Source of the DNA: Pseudomonas viridiflava | Lineage (GTDB): Bacteria; Pseudomonadota; Gammaproteobacteria; Pseudomonadales; Pseudomonadaceae | NCBI RefSeq assembly: GCF_900580865.1 | Contig: NZ_UTBZ01000014.1 | Location: forward strand, 62,001-126,000 | Direction of reading: 5' to 3' | DNA: 64,000 bases | Notes under the pieces: generated by a model | The model's database searches: none | What the model saw: only the letters and a program-made list of their open reading frames with translations | What the model was told of the DNA's origin: nothing | Part shown: positions 17,927-30,093 of the stretch, in pieces | Layout: each line of letters opens with the position of its first letter | How positions within the stretch are numbered: position 1 is the stretch's first letter | Translations under genes and position numbers: made by a program

Positions 17927-18553
17927 ATGAACTCCGTTTTTATTGTCGACGATCACCCGGTCATCCGTCTCGCCGTTCGAATGCTGCTGGAGCATGAAGG
18001 TTACAAGGTCGTTGGTGAAACCGATAACGGGGTCGATGCCATGCAAATGGTGCGCGAGTGCATGCCCGACCTGGTCATTCTCGATGTGAGCATTCCCAAG
18101 CTTGACGGGCTGGAAGTGCTGGCCCGCTTCAATGCCATGGGCTCCCCCCTGAAAATCCTGATTCTGACGGCCCAGTGCCCGACACTGTTCGGCATTCGCT
18201 GCATGCAATCCGGCGCATCGGGTTATGTCTGTAAACAGGAGGAACTGAGCGAACTGGTCAGCGCAATAAAAGCGGTACTTTCCGGTTACAACTATTTCCC
18301 CAGCCAAGCATTGAATCCGGTTCGCAGCGACGATATCCGTTTCGCCGAACTCGAACTTTTCAAGTCCGTCAATGATCGCGAGTTGATGGTCTTGCAACTG
18401 TTCGCCCAGGGTCGCACTAACAAGGAAATCGCCAAAGGCATGTTCCTGAGTAATAAAACCGTCAGCACCTACAAAAAACGCCTGATGCAAAAACTCAAAG
18501 CCAAATCCCTTGTAGAACTTATCGAGATGGCCAAACGAAACGCACTCGTGTGA
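17927..18553 (+). CDS. BvgA/EvgA-type response regulator, RocA2-like
   Basis: 208 residues from ATG 17927. Receiver with VFIVDDHPV, acceptor Asp in VILDVSIPKLDG, and LTAQ/KQEE switch positions. The C-terminal LuxR helix-turn-helix contains NDRELMVLQLFAQGRTNKEIA and SNKTVSTYKKRLMQKL. The kinase gene starts at or just after its stop, marking a cognate pair. Gene order next to dgt matches P. aeruginosa PA3043-PA3045 as I remember it, making this the RocA2 counterpart; RocA proteins act in fimbrial and biofilm control. The name is an inference from order and domain type. Confidence 0.85.
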   Translation: MNSVFIVDDHPVIRLAVRMLLEHEGYKVVGETDNGVDAMQMVRECMPDLVILDVSIPKLDGLEVLARFNAMGSPLKILILTAQCPTLFGIRCMQSGASGYVCKQEELSELVSAIKAVLSGYNYFPSQALNPVRSDDIRFAELELFKSVNDRELMVLQLFAQGRTNKEIAKGMFLSNKTVSTYKKRLMQKLKAKSLVELIEMAKRNALV

Positions 18554-18561
18554 GAGCCCGC

Positions 18562-21500
18562 ATGCCCAGCCGTTTAAAGGACTATTTAATTGCGTTGAGC
18601 GCAGGTCTTTACCTGAGCAGCAACGTGTTCGCCATGCCCAGCACTTCACCGGACTATGCCTTACTCAGCCGCTCGGCGAGCGAATCGGTGCCGGTCACCT
18701 TCGAACAGTCCCAACGGCAGTGGCTGCTTGAGCGTAACGAACTGGTTCTGGGCACCTCCGCGCCCGACTACCCGCCTTTTGACATGACGGTCAGTGGCAA
18801 GGATTACGAAGGACTGACGGCCGACTACGCCGGACTCCTCGGCCAAGCCACGGGCTTGCTGATCCGCGTGCAGCGTTTCCCCTCTCGGGATGCGGCGATT
18901 CGAGCGCTCCTCGATGGCCAGGTCGACCTGCTGGGTACTGCGAACGGGTTTGAAGCGAGCAATGCCAACCTGGCGCTGTCGACGCCCTATGCCATTGACC
19001 AGCCGGTGCTGGTGACCCGCGAAGACGAAACCCGCTCCCTCACCGAAGGCCTCGCCGGGCTGCGCTTGAGCATGGTCTATCACTACTTGCCGTTGCCCGA
19101 AGTCAAGGCGCTGTATCCCAAAGCACTCATCACCTGCTACCCCTCCTACCAGAATGCGATCAACGCCGTTGCATTCGACCAGGCCGATGTTTTTCTCGGT
19201 GACACCCTGTCCACGCACTACATGATCAACAAGGGCTACCTGAACAACGTGCGCATGGCCAATTTCGGCAAGCAGGAAGCCCAGGGTTTCAGCTTCGCCG
19301 TGCGCCGGGACAACCCACAACTGCTGGGCGTCATCGACTCCGTGCTCAAGGCTGTACCGGCCAGCGAACGCGAAAGTATTGCCAAGCGCTGGAGTGCCGG
19401 CAGCGATCTGTTGCTCACTGACCAGAAACTGCAACTGACCCAGCGCGAAGAATCCTGGCTCAAACAACACCCGGTGGTCAGCGTGGTGGTCAATGAAGCG
19501 TTTGCGCCGCTGACGTTCTTTGACAACGACGGCAATTTTCGCGGTATCAGTGCCGACCTGCTCGAGCTGATCCGTCTGCGCACCGGCCTGCGTTTCGAGA
19601 TCCGCCGCAGCCGCAACGACGCGGAAATGATCCAGCAGATAGACCGTCATCAAGCCGATCTGATCGCAGCCTTATTGCCGACGGCGGAACGCGAAAAAAC
19701 CCTCAACTTCAGTCGTCCCTACCTGGAAAACTCTTACGTTCTGCTGACCCGCAAAAGCGCCGATGGCCCGACCAATCTGGGCCAGCTCAGAGACAAACAA
19801 TTGGCGATTGCTCAGGGCAACCCGATGGTCGAGTACCTGCGCCGCGAGTATCCACGCATCCATTTGATCGAAACGGCGGATACCTTCAGCGCAGTGTCGC
19901 TGCTCGCGGAAGGCCAGGTCGATGGCGCGGTGAACTCGCTGGTGATTGCCAACTACTTCATTTCATCGCGGATTTTCAACCAGCCGTTGCAAATCACCAC
20001 CACCATCGGCACCGGCCAGGCTGCGTTTTCCCTGGCGACCGCCAGCGACAGCACGGAGCTGGCGTCGATCATCAACAAGGCCCTGCTGAGCATCGCGCCG
20101 GATGAACTGGGCGTGATCAATGGCCGCTGGCGCGGTTACTCCACGGCATCGCAGAACATCTGGCACAACTACCAGCGCCTGTTCTATCAAGTGATCATCG
20201 GCGCGTGCCTGTTACTGCTGCTGCTATTGGCGTGGAACGCCTACATGCGTCACCAGATCAAACAACGCAAGGCGGCCGAACGGGCGCTGAACGACCAGTT
20301 CGAATTCATGCGTTCGCTGGTCGACGGCACACCCCATCCGATTTATGTGCGCGACCGCCGGGGCCTGTTGCAAAGTTGCAATGAAAGCTATCTCGAAGCA
20401 TTCAGTGCTCGGCGCGAGGACGTCATCGGCAAGAGCGTCATCGAGGGCACCCTGAGTAACGCCTTCGAGGCCCAGGCCTTTCAGGCCGATTACCAGCGCG
20501 TCGTTGCCGAAGGCACGCCGATGGTCGTCGACCGTCCTCTGCACATCGGCAACCGAAGGCTGACGATCTATCACTGGATACTGCCGTACCGCGACTCCAG
20601 CGGCGAGGTCAAAGGCATCATCGGCGGCTGGATCGACATCAGCGAGCGCCGCCAGTTGTTCGATGAACTGCGTACGGCCAAAGAACGCGCGGATGAGGCC
20701 AACCGGGCGAAAAGCACCTTTCTGGCGACCATGAGTCACGAAATCCGTACACCGATGAATGCGGTGATCGGCATGCTCGAACTGACGCTCAAACGCATGG
20801 ATCAACGCCACCCGGATCGCTCTTCGATCGACACCGCCTACCATTCGGCCAAGGACTTGCTGGGTCTGATCGGCGATATTCTCGACATCGCCCGCATTGA
20901 GTCCGGGCGCCTGAGCCTTTGTCCGGAACGGGTCAACCTGGTCGACACCGTAGCGTCAGTGGCAAGGATCTTCGACGGCCTCGCCCGGCAGAAAAACCTC
21001 AGCCTGCAAGTCATCTTCAATCCGCCGGATCTGGCCGTCGATGTGTATCTCGATCCACTGCGTTTCAAGCAGATACTGTCGAATCTGGTCAGCAATGCCA
21101 TCAAGTTTACCGATCAAGGACAGGTACGGATCACTTTGGATCTGATGAACACTGATGTGCCAGCCCGCGCCCTGATGCAACTGACCGTACAGGACAGCGG
21201 CGTCGGCATCAGTGCCGAGGATCAGCAGCGCCTGTTCGAACCGTTTGCCCAAGCGGAAAACAGTAGCCAGCAAGGTAGAAGCGGCGCTGGCCTGGGGCTG
21301 GTGATCAGTCGCAACCTGTGCGAGATGATGGGTGGACAACTGCAATTGAGCAGTCAGCCGGGCATCGGCACGCAGGTCTGCATTTCCCTGGCCCTGGAAA
21401 CACTGCCGATACAAGTGAGCACGGTGAAAAGTGAACCCGCGATCAAGACATCACAGGCACCGCTGCGCGTGCTGGTGGTCGATGACCATCCCGCCAACCG

Positions 21501-22206
21501 CTTGTTGATGTGCCAGCAACTGGAGTTTCTCGGCCATCACTTCAGCATTGCCGAGAACGGCTGCGATGGCCTGAAAATATGGAAGGCCGGCCATTTCGAT
21601 CTGGTGATTGTCGACTGCAACATGCCGCTGATGAATGGCTATGAACTGACCCGCGCCATTCGCCAGCATGAACTGCAGGCCCGTTGTCCGCCGTGCACCG
21701 TGCTGGGCTTTACGGCCAATGCGCAACCCGAGGAAATCCAGCGCTGCAAACAGGCCGGCATGAACGACTGCCTGTTCAAACCCCTGAGCCTGAGCCTGCT
21801 CAGCCAGTGGGTCGATGGCATCACGCCGACGTCAGCGCCACCGGCCTTCAACCTGCAAAACTTGAACATGCTGACCGGCGGCAACCCTGCGCAGGCTCAC
21901 CGTCTGCTGGCCGAATTGCTCAAAAGCAGCCGGCTGGACCGCCAGGAGCTGCTCGCGCTGTCGCCCGACAATGACCGCGGCGCGCTGGCGGTGGTCGCTC
22001 ACAAGATCAAAGGCGCTGCGCGTATCGCTCAGGCCTCGCGCGTGATCGAGTGTTGCGATGACCTTGAGCAGGCTTGCGCCCAGGCAATGTCGACAGATGA
22101 AGTCGCCCGCCGTTGCGAGGCAAGCAACCAGGCCATGATCGATCTCGAGCATGCCTTGCAGCAACAATTGGCGGTGTCGGACCTAAGCACAATGAGCTTG
22201 CCTTAA
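18562..22206 (+). CDS. BvgS/EvgS-type unorthodox sensor kinase, RocS2-like
   Basis: 1214 residues. Signal peptide about 1-25; two tandem periplasmic SBP-type (Venus flytrap) domains at about 45-285 and 300-530; membrane helix LFYQVIIGACLLLLLLLAW at about 540-560; PAS domain (about 575-690); histidine kinase with acceptor in STFLATMSHEIRTPMN and ATPase motifs NAIKFTDQG, DSGVGIS, GLGLVIS; receiver with DCNMPLMNGY; HPt domain with AHKIKGAAR. This is the full four-step relay. It should phosphorylate the preceding regulator. ATG 18562 has GAGAG upstream; a GTG at 18550 overlaps the regulator stop. The ligands are not predictable. Confidence 0.92.
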   Translation: MPSRLKDYLIALSAGLYLSSNVFAMPSTSPDYALLSRSASESVPVTFEQSQRQWLLERNELVLGTSAPDYPPFDMTVSGKDYEGLTADYAGLLGQATGLLIRVQRFPSRDAAIRALLDGQVDLLGTANGFEASNANLALSTPYAIDQPVLVTREDETRSLTEGLAGLRLSMVYHYLPLPEVKALYPKALITCYPSYQNAINAVAFDQADVFLGDTLSTHYMINKGYLNNVRMANFGKQEAQGFSFAVRRDNPQLLGVIDSVLKAVPASERESIAKRWSAGSDLLLTDQKLQLTQREESWLKQHPVVSVVVNEAFAPLTFFDNDGNFRGISADLLELIRLRTGLRFEIRRSRNDAEMIQQIDRHQADLIAALLPTAEREKTLNFSRPYLENSYVLLTRKSADGPTNLGQLRDKQLAIAQGNPMVEYLRREYPRIHLIETADTFSAVSLLAEGQVDGAVNSLVIANYFISSRIFNQPLQITTTIGTGQAAFSLATASDSTELASIINKALLSIAPDELGVINGRWRGYSTASQNIWHNYQRLFYQVIIGACLLLLLLLAWNAYMRHQIKQRKAAERALNDQFEFMRSLVDGTPHPIYVRDRRGLLQSCNESYLEAFSARREDVIGKSVIEGTLSNAFEAQAFQADYQRVVAEGTPMVVDRPLHIGNRRLTIYHWILPYRDSSGEVKGIIGGWIDISERRQLFDELRTAKERADEANRAKSTFLATMSHEIRTPMNAVIGMLELTLKRMDQRHPDRSSIDTAYHSAKDLLGLIGDILDIARIESGRLSLCPERVNLVDTVASVARIFDGLARQKNLSLQVIFNPPDLAVDVYLDPLRFKQILSNLVSNAIKFTDQGQVRITLDLMNTDVPARALMQLTVQDSGVGISAEDQQRLFEPFAQAENSSQQGRSGAGLGLVISRNLCEMMGGQLQLSSQPGIGTQVCISLALETLPIQVSTVKSEPAIKTSQAPLRVLVVDDHPANRLLMCQQLEFLGHHFSIAENGCDGLKIWKAGHFDLVIVDCNMPLMNGYELTRAIRQHELQARCPPCTVLGFTANAQPEEIQRCKQAGMNDCLFKPLSLSLLSQWVDGITPTSAPPAFNLQNLNMLTGGNPAQAHRLLAELLKSSRLDRQELLALSPDNDRGALAVVAHKIKGAARIAQASRVIECCDDLEQACAQAMSTDEVARRCEASNQAMIDLEHALQQQLAVSDLSTMSLP

Positions 22207-22253
22207 CTATGCTTGGCGCTGAGCAGTGAGTTAAACATCATGGAGAGCCAGAA

Positions 22254-25199
22254 ATGCCCAGCCCACTGCGCCCGGAGCAACGCCGGTTTCCGCTGCATGT
22301 GCACATCAGTGTCATGTTCACATTCCTCCTGCTGCTCACCGGGGTCGTGCTGGGGCTGTTCAATTACCGCCAGACCACGCAGATCATCCTGTCGAGCAGC
22401 GAGAAGCTGTTCGAGCGGATCGAGCAGGACGTTCGGCTGGACATGTCCGCCACCTACCAGCCGATCCGCCACCTGCTGAGTTTGCTGGCGGACAACCCCG
22501 CCACTCAGGCCGCTCGCCTTGAGCAACGCTTGCCCTTGCTCCGACCGTTCAGCCAGTCGCTCGTCGACAACCCCAATCTGGCCTCGCTGTACCTGGGTTA
22601 TGCCAATGGCGATTTTTTCATGGTGCGGCCGTTGCGCAGCGCCGCTTTGAAGACGCTGCTCAAGGCCCCGGATGCGGCGGCATACCAGGTCTGGAGTATC
22701 GAGCATGACCCTCAGGGCGCGATGCACTCGCAGTCACTGTTCTTCGATCAGGCACTGACACCGATCGGCCGTCAGGACAACCCCGAGGACCGCTACGATC
22801 CGCGCAGCCGTGCGTGGTTCAACGATGCTCGCCAGCAAAACCAACAGATCACCACCGAGCCCTACGTGTTTTTCTCCACGCACAACGTCGGCACCACGCT
22901 GGCCCGACGCAGCGGCGAGAACGCCGTCATCGGCGCTGACCTGACGCTGGTCGCCCTGTCGGCGGCGCTGAGCAAACATGTCGTCACACCGTCCACCGAC
23001 ATCGCCCTGTTCGATGCCGACGGCAACGCCGTGGCCTACCCCGACAGCCAGCGCCTGATCGTCGATGGCAGCACGGCGCATCTGGCCAAAGCGGCGGATC
23101 TGAGCCCTGGCCTGCACGCCCTATTGTCCGGGGCACATACCGGCAATCGCCTGCAAGCGGATGGTCGCCGGTGGATCGTCGCCCGCAGCAGCATTCAGGA
23201 GGGTGGCCCGAAAGGCTTGCAGTTGGCGCTGCTGGTGCCGGAAGACGAATTACTGGTCGATGCCTACCGATTGCGCTGGCAAGGCGCGCTGATCACCCTG
23301 GCGACCCTGCTGTTGTGCCTGCCGCTGGGCTGGGTGATTTCGCGGGTGCTGGTCAAGCCGCTGCATGCGCTGGTCAAGGAAGCCGATGCGATCCGCAGTT
23401 TCGATTTCAATTTTCCGCTGGCACGCCGCTCGCCGGTGCTGGAAGTCGACCAGTTGAGCGTGTCGATGGCGCGGATGAAGGACACCTTGGCGAGCTTCTT
23501 CCGGATCACCGACACTCTCGGCGCCGAAACCCGCTTCGCCCCCCTGCTGCAACAGGTGCTGTTCGAAACGGTGCAGATTGCTCAGGCGCAGGCAGGCCTG
23601 ATTTATCTGCGTGAAAGTGACAGCAGCCGCATGGAGCCTTACGGGTTGGTGATCGATGGCACGCCTCAGGCGCTGGAAGCGTTCGACATTGAGGGTCACG
23701 ACCTGCAACTCAACAATGGCCCGGAGTGGTTCGAGCAATTGGTCAGTGCCAATAACGTGGTGAGCAACTTCGGCGTCGATCAGGCCGGGGATCTGCAGAA
23801 AGTCCTGCTGGCGATGCAATCGCCGCGGGTTCATTTGATCGGCATCCGCTTGCACAATCGCCACGACGAGACCATCGGCCTGTTGATTCTGCTGGTCAAC
23901 GACAGCGGCGCGGCGGCCGACATGGAAAAACTGCGGCCCGACCGCATCGCTTTCCTGCAAGCGGTCTCCGGCGCGGCGGCGGTAAGTATCGAGAGCCAAC
24001 GCCTGCAAGCCCGCCAGAAGCAGTTGCTTGACGCCTTTATTCAGCTGCTCGCCGGTGCCATCGACGCCAAGAGTCCGTACACCGGCGGGCATTGCCAGCG
24101 GGTGCCGGAGCTGACGCTGATGCTCGCCCAGGCTGCGGCAGCCAGTCAGGCGCCCGCCTTCAGTGCCTACCAGCCCAGCGAAGATGAATGGGAAGCCTTG
24201 CACATTGCCGCGTGGCTGCACGATTGCGGCAAGGTGACGACGCCGGAGTACGTGGTCGACAAGGCGACCAAACTGGAAACCATCAACGACCGTATCCATG
24301 AAATCCGCACCCGCTTCGAAGTGCTCAAGCGTGATGCGTGGATCAGCTTTTGGCAGGCGCGGGCCTTGGGCGGCGATGAGACAGCACTGGCGCAATTGCG
24401 CGACGCCACGCTGGCGGCGCTCGACGACGACTTTGCGTTTGTCGCGCGCTGCAATCTGGGCAGTGAGGCCATGGCCGAAGCGGATCTGCAACGCCTTGAT
24501 CATCTGGCGCAACGCACCTGGATGCGCACTCTTGACGACCGACTGGGGGTGTCATGGGAAGAAAACCGGCGCCAGGCACGCACGCCTGCACCGAGTTTGC
24601 CGGTCAGTGAAAAGCTTCTGGCAGACAAGCCCGAGCACTTGCTCGAACGTGACCCGAACGAGTTGATCCCCGAAGACAACCCATGGGGTTTCAAGCTGGA
24701 TGTACCGCGCTACAAATACAATCGCGGCGAGCTGTATAACCTGAGCATCAGCCGCGGCACCCTGACCCGCGAAGAGCGGTATGTGATCAATCACCACATG
24801 GTGCAGACGATCATGATGCTCAGCCACCTGCCCTTCCCCGGCCACCTCGACAGCATTGCCGAAATTGCCGGCGGTCATCATGAAAAAATGGACGGCACCG
24901 GTTACCCGAAACGCCTGAAGCGTGAGGACATGAGCCTGCCGGCGCGGATGATGGCGATTGCCGATATCTTCGAGGCGCTGACCGCAGCCGATCGCCCATA
25001 CAAGAGAGCGAAAACCTTGAGTGAGGCGTTGGCGATCATGGCCACCATGTGCCGCGAAGCGCACATCGATGCGCAGCTGTTTGGTTTGTTCATCAACGAA
25101 GGCGTGTACATGCAGTACGCCGTGCGTTTTCTCGATCCCGGGCAGATCGACAACGTGGATCCGGCCAGCCTGTTGCACAAGGCTGGCCTTACCGCGTGA
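22254..25199 (+). CDS. Membrane sensor with Cache, HAMP, GAF and split HD-GYP domain
   Basis: 981 residues. Membrane helix at about 20-40, a large periplasmic Cache-type sensor (about 45-330, DPRSRAWFNDA), second helix GALITLATLLLCLPLGWVIS, HAMP, a GAF-like domain (about 420-585) and a phosphohydrolase domain. The HD motif WLHDCGKVTTPEYV and the downstream HHEKMDGTGYP are intact but separated by a long insert. HD-GYP proteins hydrolyse c-di-GMP. ATG has GGAG 8 nt upstream. It starts 47 bases after the RocS2-like kinase, so co-transcription is likely. The end abuts the convergent msrC-type gene. Confidence 0.9.
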   Translation: MPSPLRPEQRRFPLHVHISVMFTFLLLLTGVVLGLFNYRQTTQIILSSSEKLFERIEQDVRLDMSATYQPIRHLLSLLADNPATQAARLEQRLPLLRPFSQSLVDNPNLASLYLGYANGDFFMVRPLRSAALKTLLKAPDAAAYQVWSIEHDPQGAMHSQSLFFDQALTPIGRQDNPEDRYDPRSRAWFNDARQQNQQITTEPYVFFSTHNVGTTLARRSGENAVIGADLTLVALSAALSKHVVTPSTDIALFDADGNAVAYPDSQRLIVDGSTAHLAKAADLSPGLHALLSGAHTGNRLQADGRRWIVARSSIQEGGPKGLQLALLVPEDELLVDAYRLRWQGALITLATLLLCLPLGWVISRVLVKPLHALVKEADAIRSFDFNFPLARRSPVLEVDQLSVSMARMKDTLASFFRITDTLGAETRFAPLLQQVLFETVQIAQAQAGLIYLRESDSSRMEPYGLVIDGTPQALEAFDIEGHDLQLNNGPEWFEQLVSANNVVSNFGVDQAGDLQKVLLAMQSPRVHLIGIRLHNRHDETIGLLILLVNDSGAAADMEKLRPDRIAFLQAVSGAAAVSIESQRLQARQKQLLDAFIQLLAGAIDAKSPYTGGHCQRVPELTLMLAQAAAASQAPAFSAYQPSEDEWEALHIAAWLHDCGKVTTPEYVVDKATKLETINDRIHEIRTRFEVLKRDAWISFWQARALGGDETALAQLRDATLAALDDDFAFVARCNLGSEAMAEADLQRLDHLAQRTWMRTLDDRLGVSWEENRRQARTPAPSLPVSEKLLADKPEHLLERDPNELIPEDNPWGFKLDVPRYKYNRGELYNLSISRGTLTREERYVINHHMVQTIMMLSHLPFPGHLDSIAEIAGGHHEKMDGTGYPKRLKREDMSLPARMMAIADIFEALTAADRPYKRAKTLSEALAIMATMCREAHIDAQLFGLFINEGVYMQYAVRFLDPGQIDNVDPASLLHKAGLTA

Positions 25200-25682
25200 T
25201 CAGCAGTCGGTCAAACGCAGGAAAATCGCTGCCAGTTGCTCGATACCGGCCTGATCCTGCGCAGCAAAACGCGACAGTTTCGGGCTGTCGAGGTCGAGTA
25301 CACCGATCAGGCGCCCTTCCTTGACCAACGGCACGACCAGCTCACTGTTAGAAGCACTGTCACAGGCGATATGGCCGGGGAACGCGTGCACGTCTTCAAC
25401 GCGCTGGGTTTGCAGAGTGGCCGCCGCCGCACCGCACACACCACGCCCGAACGGAATGCGTACGCAAGCGATCTGCCCCTGGAACGGCCCGAGCACCAGT
25501 TCTTCGTTACGGTTGAGGTAAAAACCGGCCCAGTTCAAGTCATCGAGCTGGTTGAACAGAAACGCCGAAAACTGCGCGGCGTTGGCGATGAAATCACGCT
25601 CGTCCGCCAGCAGCGATTCCAGTTGTGCGGCCAACATGCCATATCCTTCGAGGCCCTGGCCGCTTTGTTGCAAATCAATCAT
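25200..25682 (-). CDS. msrC: Free methionine-(R)-sulfoxide reductase (GAF domain, fRMsr)
   Basis: 160 residues forming a single GAF domain. LNWAGFYLNRNEELVLGPFQG matches YebR/MsrC, and the redox cysteines are visible in GRGVCGAAA and GHIACDSASNSE. The enzyme reduces free Met-R-sulfoxide using thioredoxin. ATG 25682 overlaps the stop of the upstream ATPase gene (ATGA), so translation is coupled. It belongs to the oxidative repair genes that continue at 29-30.5 kb. Confidence 0.92.
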   Translation of the reverse strand: MIDLQQSGQGLEGYGMLAAQLESLLADERDFIANAAQFSAFLFNQLDDLNWAGFYLNRNEELVLGPFQGQIACVRIPFGRGVCGAAAATLQTQRVEDVHAFPGHIACDSASNSELVVPLVKEGRLIGVLDLDSPKLSRFAAQDQAGIEQLAAIFLRLTDC

Positions 25683-26569
25683 GCCTTGTGCTCCAACAAT
25701 TTCAGTCCCACCCAGTAACGGGCGAATTGGTACGCGCAACGTCCGTTGCGATTACCGCGGCCGGTGGCCCAACGCACGGCAAGGATGTCCAGTTCTTCAT
25801 CACGCTGCCAGCTCAGACCGGCCTTGGCCGCCAATTGGCCGATCCAGTGCTCGACGACGTTAAGGAAATGTTCTTGGGTAAACGGGTAGAACGACAGCCA
25901 CAGACCGAAACGGTCCGACAGCGCGATCTTGTCTTCCACGGCTTCGCTGGGGTGCAGTTCGCCGTCGACGCGTTTCCAGTTTTCGTTATCGCTTTCCTTC
26001 TCCGGCACCAAGTGGCGACGGTTGGAAGTGGCGTACAGCAAGACGTTGTCCGGGGCCTGCTCGAGCGAGCCGTCGAGCACGCTTTTGAGCACGCGATAAT
26101 CGCCTTCACCGGATTCGAACGACAGGTCATCGCAAAACAGCACGAAACGTTGCGGCAGTTTACCGATCTGCTCGACCACCCGCGGCAGATCCGCCAGATG
26201 ATCGCGCTCGATCTCGATCAGGCGCAGGCCCGCAGCGGCGTGTTCCGCCAGCAAGGCCCGCACCAGCGACGACTTGCCGGTACCGCGCGAGCCCCAGAGC
26301 AACGCATGGTTGGCGGGCATGCCATCAAGAAATTGCTGGGTGTTGCGCCCCAGCTGTTCGAGCTGACGGTCAACACCGATCAGGTCGGACAGACGCATGT
26401 CGAGGCTGACCTCCAGTGGCAACAGGTAGCCGCTGCGCCCGTCACGCTGCCAGCGCGCCGCCAGACAAGTGCCCCAGTCGATCACCGGCCGTGGTGCCGG
26501 CAACAGCGGTTCGATCCGCGCCAGAACCGACTCGGCGCGTTCAAGAAAAGCATTCAATCGGGAATCCAC
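25679..26569 (-). CDS. AAA+ ATPase of the DUF815 type
   Basis: 296 residues. Walker A GSRGTGKSS (about 104-112), Walker B FVLFCDDLSFE, sensor-like LLYATSNRRHL and DRFGLWLSFYPF follow the order of DUF815 proteins, ATPases of unknown job. GTG 26569 has GAGGAG about 5 nt upstream; the frame runs 20 codons further up without support. It is the first gene of a two-gene operon with fRMsr. A chaperone or loader role is only a guess. Confidence 0.88.
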   Translation of the reverse strand: MDSRLNAFLERAESVLARIEPLLPAPRPVIDWGTCLAARWQRDGRSGYLLPLEVSLDMRLSDLIGVDRQLEQLGRNTQQFLDGMPANHALLWGSRGTGKSSLVRALLAEHAAAGLRLIEIERDHLADLPRVVEQIGKLPQRFVLFCDDLSFESGEGDYRVLKSVLDGSLEQAPDNVLLYATSNRRHLVPEKESDNENWKRVDGELHPSEAVEDKIALSDRFGLWLSFYPFTQEHFLNVVEHWIGQLAAKAGLSWQRDEELDILAVRWATGRGNRNGRCAYQFARYWVGLKLLEHKA

Positions 26570-26720
26570 GTCTTCTCCTCGGGCACATTCACAGTGATGA
26601 TGACGATCCAGCGACGACACAGGGATCAAAATATCCCTACCAAGCCTTGTTACAAGGCGATTCGGGAACCTCGGTATCCATACATGATCGACTATGCTTG
26701 AGCAGCGAAGGGAAACGGAA

Positions 26721-29040
<2,320 letters not shown>

Positions 29041-29057
<17 letters not shown>

Positions 29058-29502
29058 TCTGCCCCAACAAGTGATCGAGACCGTCACGCAAGTCATTGAG
29101 CCGGTCCAGATCGACCCCGCTGTCGCACAACAACCGGGCCTTGAGCGGCCCGACCTGCTCGCGCAAGGCTTGCCCTGCCGGTGTCAGGCTCAGGTGAACT
29201 TCGCGCTCGTCACGCGTCGAACGCTGGCGCTGCACCCATTGCAACTGCTCAAGACGCTTGAGCAATGGCGTCAGCGTGCCCGAGTCCAGAGCCAGACGCT
29301 CGCCCAACGCCTTGACGGTCGGCTGCTCCGGCGCGGCGTCCTGCCATTCCCACAACACCAGCATCGCCAGATATTGCGGATACGTCAGGCCGAGCTGATC
29401 GAGCATCGGCTTGTAGGCGCGAATCACCGCCCGGGAGGCGGCGTACAACTTGAAGCACAACTGGCTGTCGAGCTTCAGCGAATCGACCGGCAGGCTGTTC
29501 AT
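29041..29502 (-). CDS. ospR: MarR-family oxidative stress regulator OspR
   Basis: 153 residues of winged-helix MarR/OhrR type: [22 protein letters not shown] with the redox Cys (about 16), [25 protein letters not shown] (recognition helix) and [13 protein letters not shown] (wing). Oxidation of the N-terminal Cys should release DNA. Its ATG overlaps the stop of the peroxidase gene (ATGA), so regulator and enzyme are made together. In P. aeruginosa OspR represses its own operon with glutathione peroxidase; the arrangement here supports the same. Confidence 0.92.
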
Positions 29503-29984
29503 TTGAGCAGGGCTTCGATCTCGCGGCTCAGGTCCTGCGGCTTGGTGGCCGGAGCGAAACGCTTGACCAACTGGCCGTCCTTGCCGATGAGAAACTTGGT
29601 GAAGTTCCACTTGATGCCTTGCGAACCGAGTACGCCCGGGGCGCGTTTCTTCAACTGCACGAACAATGGATGCGCGCCGGCGCCGTTGACTTCGATTTTC
29701 TTGAACAGTGGAAAGCTGACGCCGAAGTTCAGCTCGCAGAATTCACTGATCGCCCCTTCATTGCCCGGCTCCTGCTTGCCGAACTGATTGCACGGGAAGC
29801 CCAACACCACCAGGCCCTGATCCTTGTAGGTCTGCCACAGTTCTTCGAGGCCTTTGTATTGCGGGGTGAAGCCGCACTTGCTCGCGGTGTTGACCACCAG
29901 AACCGCTTTGCCGGCGAAATCAGCCAGGGTCTTTTGCTCACCTTTGATCGTGGTGCAAGGAATGTTCAGCAGGTTGTCGCTCAT
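29499..29984 (-). CDS. Glutathione peroxidase-family protein (Cys type)
   Basis: 161 residues. Catalytic Cys37 in NTASKCGFTPQ, Gln71 in CNQFGKQEP, and Trp/Asn in KWNFTKF make the tetrad. Cys83 (EFCELNFG) is at the resolving position of thioredoxin-dependent enzymes, so thioredoxin is the likelier donor in spite of the family name. It reduces hydrogen and organic peroxides. First gene of the operon with ospR. Confidence 0.92.
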   Translation of the reverse strand: MSDNLLNIPCTTIKGEQKTLADFAGKAVLVVNTASKCGFTPQYKGLEELWQTYKDQGLVVLGFPCNQFGKQEPGNEGAISEFCELNFGVSFPLFKKIEVNGAGAHPLFVQLKKRAPGVLGSQGIKWNFTKFLIGKDGQLVKRFAPATKPQDLSREIEALLK

Positions 29985-30093
29985 GGCACTGGGCTCCGCA
30001 GACAGTCAGGAAAGGCCAAACATAGCGAGCAATTAAATTGTGTGCAATTTAATTATCGAATAACAAGGCGACCCGAAGGTCGCCTTCAATCGT

